Below, piece after piece: positions 26,773 to 34,000 of a stretch of DNA of 60,182 nucleotides. Under the pieces are notes generated by a model that saw nothing but the letters and a program-made list of their open reading frames with translations, ran no database searches and was not told the DNA's origin. Each line of letters starts with the position of its first letter. Position 1 is the first letter of the stretch. This DNA is from Candidatus Terraquivivens tikiterensis. Its GTDB lineage: Archaea; Thermoproteota; Nitrososphaeria_A; Caldarchaeales; Wolframiiraptoraceae. The translations under genes were made by a program, and so were the position numbers. The stretch is from contig NDWU01000001.1 in NCBI GenBank assembly GCA_003056285.1, positions 101,236 through 161,417 of the forward strand, written 5' to 3'.

Positions 26773-27870
26773 TTGATGGCGGCTTTAAGCGAGGTCATAA
26801 AAATGTGTTTGAGGGTGATGGCAGTAAAGGAAACGAAGGGTAAAGAGCTTTACAAGAAAATAGTGTGGCGAAAACTTGTACTGGTGATTTCGCTTGCAGT
26901 CACGTGCGCGCTTACATTACTATTAGACATTTCAACGGGGCCTTCACAGCTTTCGCTTTTTGAAGTATTTTCCACCATTATTTCGCCAAATCATAGCGAC
27001 CCTGTCACTCATACCATCATTTGGACTATAAGATTGCCAATGGCTTTAATGGCGATCGTCGTTGGTGCAGCGCTCGGCGTTGCGGGTGCGGAAATGCAGA
27101 CAATCCTCAACAACCCTCTGGCAAGCCCTTATACACTTGGCGTATCTGCTGGGGCAGGGTTTGGTGCCGCACTGGCAATTGTCCTCGGCGCAGGAGTTAT
27201 TCCGTATATCGGTGAATTCGTCACATCCATTAATGCATTCATCTTCTCTTTGCTCACATGTCTATTGATTTATCTTATCGCCAAGGCAGGGAGAATGGCT
27301 GCGGAGACAATGATACTTGCTGGGATTGCAGTAACGCTCTTGTTCCATTCACTTTTAGCTTTGCTTGAATATATTGCCTCACCAGAAGCTTTACAGGCAA
27401 TAGTTTTTTGGCTTTTCGGAAGCCTCACAAAGGCGACATTGCTGAAAGTAGGTATCACGTCTGTAGGTTTGCTCGCTGTCGTCGCATTTCTCTCCACAAG
27501 AGTCTGGAGATTAACCGCTTTGAGGCTGGGAGACGAGAAAGCTAAGAGTTTAGGAATAAATGTTGAAAAGTTAAGGTTAGAAGTATTTATATGCGTTTCT
27601 CTTCTCACAGCTGTTGCAGTGTGCTTTGTTGGGACAATAGGGTTCATAGGGCTCGTAGGTCCACATATAGCGAGAATGTGTGTAGGGGAGGAACAGAGGT
27701 TTTTCCTACCAATGTCGCTTCTCGGCGGTGCCGTTACGCTTTCAGCGGCATCAGTCATTAGTAAATTAGTTGTACCCGGCATCTATTTCCCAATTGGAAT
27801 AATCACTTCTTTAATAGGTCTCCCATTCTTTCTTTCAATAATCCTCATGAAAAGGAGGGGATACTGGTGA
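26773..27870 (+). CDS. FecCD-family ABC transporter permease
   Basis: Inner-membrane permease of the iron-siderophore/cobalamin class, up to 365 residues, with about ten transmembrane helices. Family marks: IRLPMALMAIVVGAALGVAGAEMQ, NNPLASPYTLGVSAGAGFGAA, and, near the end, GTIGFIGLVGPHIARMCVGEEQRFFLP. An N-terminal extension before the first helix is unusual; an internal ATG at 26818 (AVKETKG) may be the true start. Its stop overlaps the start of the ATPase gene by four bases. Confidence 0.92.
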   Translation: MMAALSEVIKMCLRVMAVKETKGKELYKKIVWRKLVLVISLAVTCALTLLLDISTGPSQLSLFEVFSTIISPNHSDPVTHTIIWTIRLPMALMAIVVGAALGVAGAEMQTILNNPLASPYTLGVSAGAGFGAALAIVLGAGVIPYIGEFVTSINAFIFSLLTCLLIYLIAKAGRMAAETMILAGIAVTLLFHSLLALLEYIASPEALQAIVFWLFGSLTKATLLKVGITSVGLLAVVAFLSTRVWRLTALRLGDEKAKSLGINVEKLRLEVFICVSLLTAVAVCFVGTIGFIGLVGPHIARMCVGEEQRFFLPMSLLGGAVTLSAASVISKLVVPGIYFPIGIITSLIGLPFFLSIILMKRRGYW

Positions 27871-28664
27871 GTTTAGAAGTGCGCAATTTAAGCTTCTCTT
27901 ACGGTGCAACGAGTGTCTTAAAAAATATCAACATGAAACCTTTGCCCGGAAAAATAACGGCAATCATAGGCCCAAACGCCTCAGGGAAGACGACGCTCCT
28001 TAAATGCATATGTGGGATCTTGAAGCCGATAGAGGGAAGTGTTCTATTTGAGGGGAGGGAGATAAGCAAAATCAGAAAAGAAGAGCTTGCAAAGCACATA
28101 GCTTACATGCCACAAGAAAATCCCGCGGTAGCGTTTTTAACAGTGTTCGAAACGGTGCTTCTTGGAAGACTGCATTCTTTGTCTTGGAGGGTTAGCGACG
28201 AGGATCTTGAAATGACCCTAAAAACGTTGGAAAGCTTGGGGATTAGCGAGCTATCATCGAGATTTCTCTCCGAACTCAGTGCAGGGCAACGACAGCTGGT
28301 CTACATAGCACAAGCAGTCGTTCATCAGCCTAGAGTGCTTCTTTTGGACGAACCCACAAGCAATCTGGACCTTCAGCACCAGCTAGAGGTTCTTGACCTC
28401 ATAAAGGAGCTGACATCTGAAATGAGAATTACAACAATTATCGCTTTGCATGACCTCAATTTGGCGGCTAAATATTCCGATGAAGTAATTGTGCTGAACT
28501 TTGGCAGAGTTTACGCTGCAGGAAAGCCGGAATCAGTATTGTCTGAAGACATGTTGAGAGCAGTTTACGGAGTCAGTGCCAAGGTTAACGCTCACGATGG
28601 GGTGCTTCAAATAACAATACTCAACTCTATCAGAAAACGACTTGCCAAGAAAAAATGTGGCTGA
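27867..28664 (+). CDS. ABC transporter ATP-binding protein, FecE/BtuD type
   Basis: ATPase of the metal-chelate transporter, 265 residues. Walker A GPNASGKTTLL, Q-loop in YMPQENP, signature LSAGQRQL, Walker B VLLLDEPTSNLD and switch His in ALHDLN are all intact. Starts with GTG overlapping the permease stop and preceded by GGAGGGG, so translation is coupled. The basic C-terminal tail extends slightly beyond the usual end. Confidence 0.94.
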   Translation: MSLEVRNLSFSYGATSVLKNINMKPLPGKITAIIGPNASGKTTLLKCICGILKPIEGSVLFEGREISKIRKEELAKHIAYMPQENPAVAFLTVFETVLLGRLHSLSWRVSDEDLEMTLKTLESLGISELSSRFLSELSAGQRQLVYIAQAVVHQPRVLLLDEPTSNLDLQHQLEVLDLIKELTSEMRITTIIALHDLNLAAKYSDEVIVLNFGRVYAAGKPESVLSEDMLRAVYGVSAKVNAHDGVLQITILNSIRKRLAKKKCG

Positions 28665-28675
28665 GGAGGAAAAAG

Positions 28676-29449
28676 ATGAGAGAAAGGAGCTGGAAGAGTC
28701 CTTGGGGAAAAAATAGCAATCATGTAATATGGCTAGAGCCAAACAAAGCAGCGTACAATGTGAATGAGGATGTCGAGATAAAAGTATTCTGGGGCAGTGT
28801 TCGAAATCCAGAAGTCGGAGAATACGAGGATTGGCTTGCGTATCTGCTTGATCCCGAAGGCGCGCGTTTAGAGTTGCCCATAAGACGAGAAATGCTACGA
28901 TTTAGTGGTGGAAAACCATTTTTCTTCCTTGCCTTTAAACCAAGGAAGAGCGGACCCTACACAATAATGCTGGAGAACAATTATGGAGTTCTGAACAAAC
29001 TTAAAGATGGAGACTGGACTTATGGTCCGAAAAGATACCATAGAAACGTCGAGGAAAGCATATATTTCTATCAGTATGCAAAGACCATAGTTCCAGTGGG
29101 AGAGTCAACTCAGGGATCCACAAGGGTTGGGAATGAGCTGGAGATAATCACAACAAAAACAGGGTTTTATGTAAACGATATCATGGAACTTACATTACTT
29201 TGTCGAGGGTCGCCACTTCCCCGAGCCCAGATTAAAGCGGTATACGGTATTTACCCCCACATAAAAGAAGAGACTGCAGAGACAGACATGAATGGAAAAG
29301 CTGGATTTCATATTAAAGAAAAAGGAGTCTGGCTGTTTGTTGCAGAACACAAAATTATGGAGGGGGTAGATGGTGAATATGATTACAAGTGGCTCACGGC
29401 AACTCTTTCACTACCGGTACGAGGGATAAAGAATGCAAAACATGATTGA
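28676..29449 (+). CDS. DUF4198-like (COG5266-type) protein without signal peptide
   Basis: 257 residues from the ATG at 28676, which has GGAGG seven bases upstream. The body has two beta-sandwich-like parts: HVIWLEPNKAAYNVNEDVEIKVFWG at the front, and, after an SAPV-like linker, GNELEIITTKTGFYVNDIMELTLLCRGSPL followed by TDMNGKAGFHIKEKGVWLFVAEHK. This resembles DUF4198 proteins, linked to cobalt/nickel uptake and normally exported. Here the N-terminus (MRERSWKSPWGKNSN) has no hydrophobic signal, so it would stay in the cytoplasm or use another anchor. Its 3' end overlaps the first methyltransferase gene by 17 bases. Confidence 0.6.
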   Translation: MRERSWKSPWGKNSNHVIWLEPNKAAYNVNEDVEIKVFWGSVRNPEVGEYEDWLAYLLDPEGARLELPIRREMLRFSGGKPFFFLAFKPRKSGPYTIMLENNYGVLNKLKDGDWTYGPKRYHRNVEESIYFYQYAKTIVPVGESTQGSTRVGNELEIITTKTGFYVNDIMELTLLCRGSPLPRAQIKAVYGIYPHIKEETAETDMNGKAGFHIKEKGVWLFVAEHKIMEGVDGEYDYKWLTATLSLPVRGIKNAKHD

Positions 29450-30251
29450 TTGGGAAAAAGAGTGGAAAGAAAAGACAAGGGAAGAGAAGAAGAACGCCAG
29501 CAGACTGGATTTGCTCGACTACTGGAATAAAAGGGCTGAAGATTACACAGACTATATAAAAACAAGCAATTATGAGCACGGTAGAAAAATAGTGGAGCTC
29601 TTTGAAAGAGAGGGAATATTGAAACCCGAATTCGAAGTTCTCGACATTGGTGCTGGGCCTGGATCGGTTTCCATACCCTTTGCGGAGGTTGTGAAGAAAG
29701 TAACAGCAATAGAGCCTTCAAGCGAAATGGTTAAGCGCTTAATGAAAAATGCCGCGGAGAAAGGCCTTAAAAATATTGAGGTGATAAATAAGAAATGGGA
29801 AGAGGTGAATACTTCCGAGTTTGAGGCAAAATTTGACCTAGTAGTCGCTTCGCATGTTACATGGCTTTTCGAAGATATCGTAGATTTCATAATGAGGATG
29901 AATCGCGTATCAAGAAAATATTGTTGTATTGCCGAAGGCATTTTCTCTAATAGAAATTGGGGCAATGTTTACAAAGAATTGAAAATAACCCCACAAACAT
30001 TCGACCGTTTCATTTACATATACAATATTCTGTACCAGAGAGGCATACCCGCCAACGTTAAGATAATCGATACCCTTATGAGACGTTCTGTGCAATCCGC
30101 AATAAGCATGTTTGAACTTTTTCTCAGCAAGTACAGAGAGCCGACGGATGAGGATAGGAAAATTATCAGAAATCATGTGCTTATGAACTCTGAGGACGGC
30201 ATATACAAGAAAGAAGGGAAGATGGCGGTAGTGTGGTGGCGGAAAGAATGA
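29433..30251 (+). CDS. Class I SAM-dependent methyltransferase
   Basis: 272 residues. SAM-binding motif I is VLDIGAGPGSVSIPFAE (about residue 70), motif II VTAIEPSSEMVKRL, and the later FDLVVASHVTWLFEDIVDFI gives motifs III/IV. The N-terminal SRLDLLDYWNKRAEDYTDYI segment occurs in small-molecule methyltransferases associated with metal-transport operons of archaea. The substrate is unknown. The start overlaps the preceding gene, so expression is coupled to transport. Confidence 0.85.
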   Translation: MQNMIDWEKEWKEKTREEKKNASRLDLLDYWNKRAEDYTDYIKTSNYEHGRKIVELFEREGILKPEFEVLDIGAGPGSVSIPFAEVVKKVTAIEPSSEMVKRLMKNAAEKGLKNIEVINKKWEEVNTSEFEAKFDLVVASHVTWLFEDIVDFIMRMNRVSRKYCCIAEGIFSNRNWGNVYKELKITPQTFDRFIYIYNILYQRGIPANVKIIDTLMRRSVQSAISMFELFLSKYREPTDEDRKIIRNHVLMNSEDGIYKKEGKMAVVWWRKE

Positions 30252-30279
30252 ATGCCTCCCTTTGTGAAAGGTGATGTCA

Positions 30280-31212
30280 ATGAAAGTATACGATGTTGTG
30301 CGGAGATACTGGAATGAGCAAGGAGCGCAAATTTATGATAGGATAAACTGGATTAATCGGGAGAAAATGAAAGAGACGCTGCTCAAGTATCTGGGTATAG
30401 ACAAAAAAGGTGTTATACTCGATTTTGGAACTGGTACAGGATTTCTTGCGTCAATATTGGCTGAAGCGGGTTACAAAAAGATCATAGGTGTAGACATAAA
30501 CGAGCATATGCTCCATATAGCAAAGGAAAAATTGGCAGGTTACTCTGTGAAATTGGTGCAAGGCGATGGACTACATCTGCCAATTGCAGATAATTCAATA
30601 GACGCTGTTGTAAGCAGGTGGGTTCTCTGGGTGATGCCTAACCCGGAAAGGGCGATAGAGGAAATGGTAAGAGTAACAAGACCTGGGGGTGTAATCCTTA
30701 CACTTGAAAGCGATAACGCTAAGGAATGGAAAAAGCCGTCCCTACGAAGGAAACTTTCAGGCTTTCCGATTAGGCATTTATATTCGCTCTACTTGGAGAA
30801 AGTCTTAGGAAAACATAGAGGTCTTACCACAAAGCAATTTTGGAAAGAAACCGAAGGAAAGCTGCCACTATACTCTCTTGACGAGTATGTCAAAATATTC
30901 AATCAGAAAGGTCTTATGCATATAGTGAGAACGGATGAAGAAGATTATGGAACACTACGTGCAAAATTGGTTTTTGGTGGTTTCAAATTCTCATTAATCA
31001 GAGGCATCAAACCTGGCAGGACAAGTAAAGGCATAACAAGAAATCAAGAATGGGAGGAGAACGAGTTACTAAGAATTATAGTGTGCCCACTATGCCATTC
31101 AAGTTTAGCGATAAAGGACGAAATAGGATATGAATGCAAGCGATGTGGTAAAACTTATCCAATAAAACATGAGATACCAATTTTGCTTCCCCCAGAAGAT
31201 TTACTCCAATAA
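30280..31212 (+). CDS. SAM-dependent methyltransferase with C-terminal zinc ribbon
   Basis: About 310 residues. A UbiE/MenG-like fold: VILDFGTGTGFLASILAEAG (motif I), IIGVDINEHML, then SIDAVVSRWVLWVMPNPERAIEEMVRVTRPGG. The last ~50 residues carry a Trm112-like ribbon, CPLCHS and CKRCGKTYPI, ending IPILLPPEDLL. Fusion of such a ribbon to a small-molecule methyltransferase is uncommon. AAAGGTGA sits eight bases before the ATG at 30280. Last gene of the metal-transport operon; 28 nt after the first methyltransferase. Confidence 0.85.
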   Translation: MKVYDVVRRYWNEQGAQIYDRINWINREKMKETLLKYLGIDKKGVILDFGTGTGFLASILAEAGYKKIIGVDINEHMLHIAKEKLAGYSVKLVQGDGLHLPIADNSIDAVVSRWVLWVMPNPERAIEEMVRVTRPGGVILTLESDNAKEWKKPSLRRKLSGFPIRHLYSLYLEKVLGKHRGLTTKQFWKETEGKLPLYSLDEYVKIFNQKGLMHIVRTDEEDYGTLRAKLVFGGFKFSLIRGIKPGRTSKGITRNQEWEENELLRIIVCPLCHSSLAIKDEIGYECKRCGKTYPIKHEIPILLPPEDLLQ

Positions 31213-31328
31213 GCAAAACAATTAAATAATTTTGAGATACTGCAACGAAAAATTCCTTTCAAGATAATCCGCGAAAATTCTGTTAGTAACGTATAACCGA
31301 AATGAGGGAGGCGTAAAACAGTAGTCTA

Positions 31329-31439
31329 TTATGATTTTGATGCGGCGATTCCTGCGAGGATTATGGAGGCCATAATTATCCAAAAGAGGCATGCGAGGGC
31401 ATGGGTAGCGGAGGCTGTAATCTCCTCAAACATCTCCAT
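31329..31439 (-). CDS. Possible small single-helix membrane protein
   Basis: A 36-residue frame with acidic start (MEMFEEITASATHAL) and one hydrophobic helix (LACLFWIIMASIILAGIAA). A TATA-like TTTTAAATC lies about 20-25 bases upstream on the same strand, which would give a leaderless message. No homologue is recognised. The rest of 31213-31603 shows nothing else. Confidence 0.3.
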   Translation of the reverse strand: MEMFEEITASATHALACLFWIIMASIILAGIAASKS

Positions 31440-31603
31440 CAGCTCAAAAAGATTTAAAATCGGTTGGCTTTTAAGTGATGTTTCAGTTGAGAAAATAGCT
31501 CGAGTTTTGATATGTCTTTTAATATGCTGAGAGATGTTTTAGGTTCTAAATGTTTGTTGATTTCTCACGGTTACTTTTAGTTCTGTGCCCTTCTCCGGTT
31601 CCT

Positions 31604-32150
31604 TCAAGTTTTTAGGTATTCTTTAACACGCTTAACCAGTTGCTTATCTGTTTGGAGCATGGCCACAACTATTCGGAAGCGAACTTCTGTTAGGTTCGCT
31701 TCGCCTTTTACAACATCCCGCACGGTTATCGCTCGCTTCATATCTGTTGCTTCGGAAATTCCGCGCTTTTCTTTTATGCTTCCCTGCGCCTTTCCCCTTC
31801 TTTTCAGTCGAACTCCCCCACGTGGAAGCATAGCGTTCAGCTTTGCGGATGAAATGCGTGAACTGGAATGTTTTTGTTTCTTTATATTTTAAGCCCATGT
31901 TGGAGTAGAGCTCCCTCACGATTGCTTTTAGCAGTAGCTGAGCTCCTAGACCAAAGATTTTTTCAAGGGCGGCAGCAAACTTTTCGGGATTCTTATACCA
32001 CATGTCCCTCTTTATCCCGGAGGCTTTTTCTATGTAGTAATATGTTGCCTGCCTCCCAGTCTCCCCCAATAGAAGCATAGCCCCCATCAACCGCTGAAAT
32101 AAATAGTTCTTCGAAGGATGAATCTGAAACTTTAGAGAACCCTTGTCCAA
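31604..32150 (-). pseudogene. Unrecognised protein, apparently frameshifted
   Basis: Two overlapping leftward frames. The upstream one (from 32150) encodes LKFQIHPSKNYLFQRLMG, GRQATYYYIEKASGIKRDMWYKN and FGLGAQLLLKAIVRELY, a helical protein of about 110 residues before turning into a basic nonsense tail. The other, ending at 31604, encodes TDMKRAITVRDVVKGEANLTEVRFRIVVAMLQTDKQLVKRVKEYL, which looks genuine. The shift would be near 31800-31850. I do not recognise the family. Confidence 0.4.
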
Positions 32151-32179
32151 AGGTATCTCCTTTTAATTACAAGAATTTA

Positions 32180-32207
32180 GGTATATAATTAAAAGATTAA
32201 GTGAATC
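32180..32207. repeat. Near-copy of the island left-end sequence (20628-20655)
   Basis: GGTATATAATTAAAAGATTA and the next eight bases match 20628-20655 (GGTATGTAATTAAAAAATTA and onward) at 25 of 28 positions, in the same orientation. The left copy starts at the end of the 14-base attachment repeat. This suggests duplicated element ends or a composite island. Confidence 0.45.
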
Positions 32208-32756
32208 TCTCTTTAAAAGAGAGGGGCGATTGGTGGGAGGAGGTAGCTCGTTTTCAAATCCTCCTGATGCTCTACAGGAGATTTCAGTCTAGATACTTAT
32301 GTAGATGAGGGGGTTGCCCAAGGGTATAGAGTATTTCTTCCCCTCCATAGATCCCCAACCTATTTCTCAGCCCTCTTCTACCGGTGCTTCCAATATACAA
32401 TACCCCCTCCGTCTATGCCTAAAACCCTACAAATGGTGATGGCCTCCCTCCTCTAATCCAAAAGACGATATATACACCAGAATCATCAGGCACATCCTCG
32501 AAGTTTTTTAATGAAAGCCTTATGAGCGGCTCCAAAGTTAAGGGACTCATCGTGCTTTCAGCGGTAATAGATGGCCGAAGCAAAGTTCTTGAATTTTATG
32601 GTGACCGATAGCTAGGCGAGGAGCGTTTAACATTAGTAACCTCAAAAGGAGTTTTAGAAAATGATGGCCTTGTATAAAAGGCCGTTTAAAAAGCGTTTTA
32701 CCGTCCTACCGGCTTCCAGCCGTCCTTAATTAATGGTTTCCGTATACCCCTAAAAG

Positions 32757-32885
32757 TGGATAAATTTATCCATTTAAGCGCCCTCTCGTATTCTTAGCTT
32801 TATTCAACCCTTTGTAAAATACTGAAGTGGTTAAATTTAACCACTAAAACATAATGTTGGTATTCTTAATGGGTAAAATTTTACC
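32757..32885. promoter_or_regulatory. Cluster of three perfect AT-core palindromes
   Basis: TGGATAAATTTATCCA (32757-32772), AGTGGTTAAATTTAACCACT (32826-32845) and GGTAAAATTTTACC (32872-32885) are perfect palindromes sharing a GG...AATT...CC plan, spaced 71 and 43 bases centre to centre. Such sets are typical of operator arrays, partition sites or plasmid origins. No gene for a cognate protein is adjacent, so the role is open. Confidence 0.5.
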
Positions 32886-33100
32886 TGTAAGTAACAGCTC
32901 TGCATGTTCGTGAACTACAAAAATACCATTCATGTTAGAGACACGTTAATTCTGTTTTCGCCCTCACCATTATGTTTAACATATCATCTACAAAGTAAAA
33001 GTCGGAATCGCTTATAACGTTTATGAGGAATGTTGATAACGCTCTTACGTCCATCATATGGCTTTCTTTAGGAGTGTAACCTAAAAGCCCAGAAGGAGTA

Positions 33101-33419
33101 ATGAAGGCTTTTTTGCTTCAGTGTTTCCTATGCATTCCTTCTGAGAGGGTTTTAGCTGAAAAGCTGGCTAAATGCAGGGATTACAGGCGGATTTGCGGTT
33201 TTAGGCGTAAAACGCCAAGCAGGGGCTGCTTTACATATTTTAGGCGGAACCGTTTCAAGGAATAAAGGTTCAGGGAGGCTTTCAATTTCATGGTTGGTCA
33301 GGCCATAGCCTTAGGCGCTGTTAAGGGCTACGTTTTAGCTATCGATTCAACAGCCTTTAAGACTTACAGCGCCAGAGACGCAAAGAAGGTAAAGTCTGAT
33401 CCGGATGCGGATGTTCACC
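33101..33419 (+). pseudogene. IS5/IS4-like transposase remnant
   Basis: The frame reads MKAFLLQCFLCIPSERVLAEK, KCRDYRRICGF and FTYFRRNRFKE, then an in-frame TAA near 33265, and continues in the same frame REAFNFMVGQAIALG...GYVLAIDSTAFKTYSARDAKKVKSDPDADV. The AIDSTAFK segment carries the first catalytic aspartate of a DDE transposase. Similarity ends at about 33415, where the DNA becomes the integrase gene of the other strand. So the transposase has a stop codon and lacks its C-terminal half. Confidence 0.65.
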
Positions 33420-33731
33420 TTAAGCTTAACGTTCAAACCGTTGTACGAAAACCAGGAGTGGAGGGCCTTCTTGAACCTCGCTATGTAGGAGCCGGCCTTC
33501 CCCCTCCCCCTCGAGCCTCCTCACGAAGTCGCTGAAACTGTCCCTGAAGTCCTTCGTTCCGGCGGCTCTCAATATGCTCTTAGGGTCGGTCCTGTTCAGC
33601 TCGCAGAATAGGCCCAGGGTCCTGAGGTAGACTGTGGGCGTAACGTAGGACTTGGCGGCGAGGTTCTCGAACCACCTCTTCACGTCCTCGTCCTTCAGCA
33701 GGTCCTTATACTTGGCCTTCTCCATAACCAA
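33412..33731 (-). pseudogene. Archaeal tyrosine-recombinase (integrase) N-terminal part, frameshifted and truncated
   Basis: The first ~77 residues (YKDLLKDEDVKRWFENLAAK, TPTVYLRTLGLFCELNRTDP, DFVRRLEGEG) are the SAM-like N-terminal domain of archaeal XerC-like integrases. One extra G in the GAGGGGGAGGGGG tract near 33498-33510 shifts the frame; the next frame continues KAGSYIARFKKALHSWFSYN and LNVKLKVN until it meets the transposase remnant. The catalytic domain is missing. The gene starts about 50 bases from the tRNA end of the island, where an integrase belongs. Confidence 0.65.
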
Positions 33732-33778
33732 GGAATGTTATATTTAGGGTTTATTTAAGGTATTCACTTAAAAATTTT

Positions 33779-33792
33779 GGTGGGCCGGGTGG
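33779..33792. repeat. Right attachment repeat (attL-like), in tRNA-Val(TAC) 3' end
   Basis: GGTGGGCCGGGTGG on the plus strand; complement of the acceptor 3' strand plus encoded CC of the tRNA. Perfect match to 20616-20629. Confidence 0.65.
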
Positions 33793-33853
33793 GACTCGAA
33801 CCCACGACCTCTGCCTCGTAAGGGCAGCGTCATAGCCGCTAGACCACCGGCCC
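33781..33853 (-). tRNA. tRNA-Val (anticodon TAC)
   Basis: A 73-base tRNA on the minus strand: acceptor GGGCCGG/CCGGCCC, D arm GTCT...TGAC, anticodon stem CTGCC/GGCAG around loop CTTACGA (anticodon TAC), variable AGGTC, T arm GTGGG-TTCGAGT-CCCAC, discriminator A, and genomic CCA at 33778-33780. No intron. The 3' end is one attachment repeat of the genomic island; the gene is intact. Confidence 0.95.
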
Positions 33854-34000
33854 GTCCGAGGCCCAGCAAGCTATAGACGGGTGCGGCCGCTCTTAAAATT
33901 TAGCGTTAAGGTATGGCCTGCAAGAAATTCTCCAGGAACACCGCCATGGGAGAGCTTTAATTCAGGCGCGTAAGATGCTTTAGCCGAGTAAGGTAGCAGC

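Larger units (their letters stand above)
32151..33100. other. 950-bp non-coding region with degenerate fragments
   Basis: No intact gene. It holds: a 28-base near-copy (32180-32207) of the sequence just inside the left island end; a degenerate frame at 32522-32677 (SKVKGLIVLSAVIDGRSKVLEFYGDR, stop, LGEERLTLVTSKGVLEN) that may be a transposase remnant; and three AT-rich perfect palindromes between 32757 and 32885. The rest is featureless to me. Confidence 0.5.
20616..33792. mobile_element. 13.2-kb genomic island integrated at tRNA-Val(TAC)
   Basis: Boundaries are the 14-base direct repeats at 20616-20629 and 33779-33792. Inside, the DNA is visibly richer in A+T than both flanks, gene orientation is mixed, and many genes are broken by single-base shifts. 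A degenerate integrase gene lies next to the tRNA end (33412-33731), next to a transposase remnant. Cargo: an Mrr-like nuclease, a transglutaminase-like protein, secreted beta-domain proteins, a metal-chelate ABC transporter with a DUF4198-like protein and two methyltransferases. The intact tRNA is retained at the right end. The element is probably immobile now because the integrase is broken. Confidence 0.65.

Noticed and set aside
33290-33535. Independent 81-residue gene
   Set aside because: Its first half is the continuation of a transposase frame after a stop codon, and its second half is the complement of an integrase gene.
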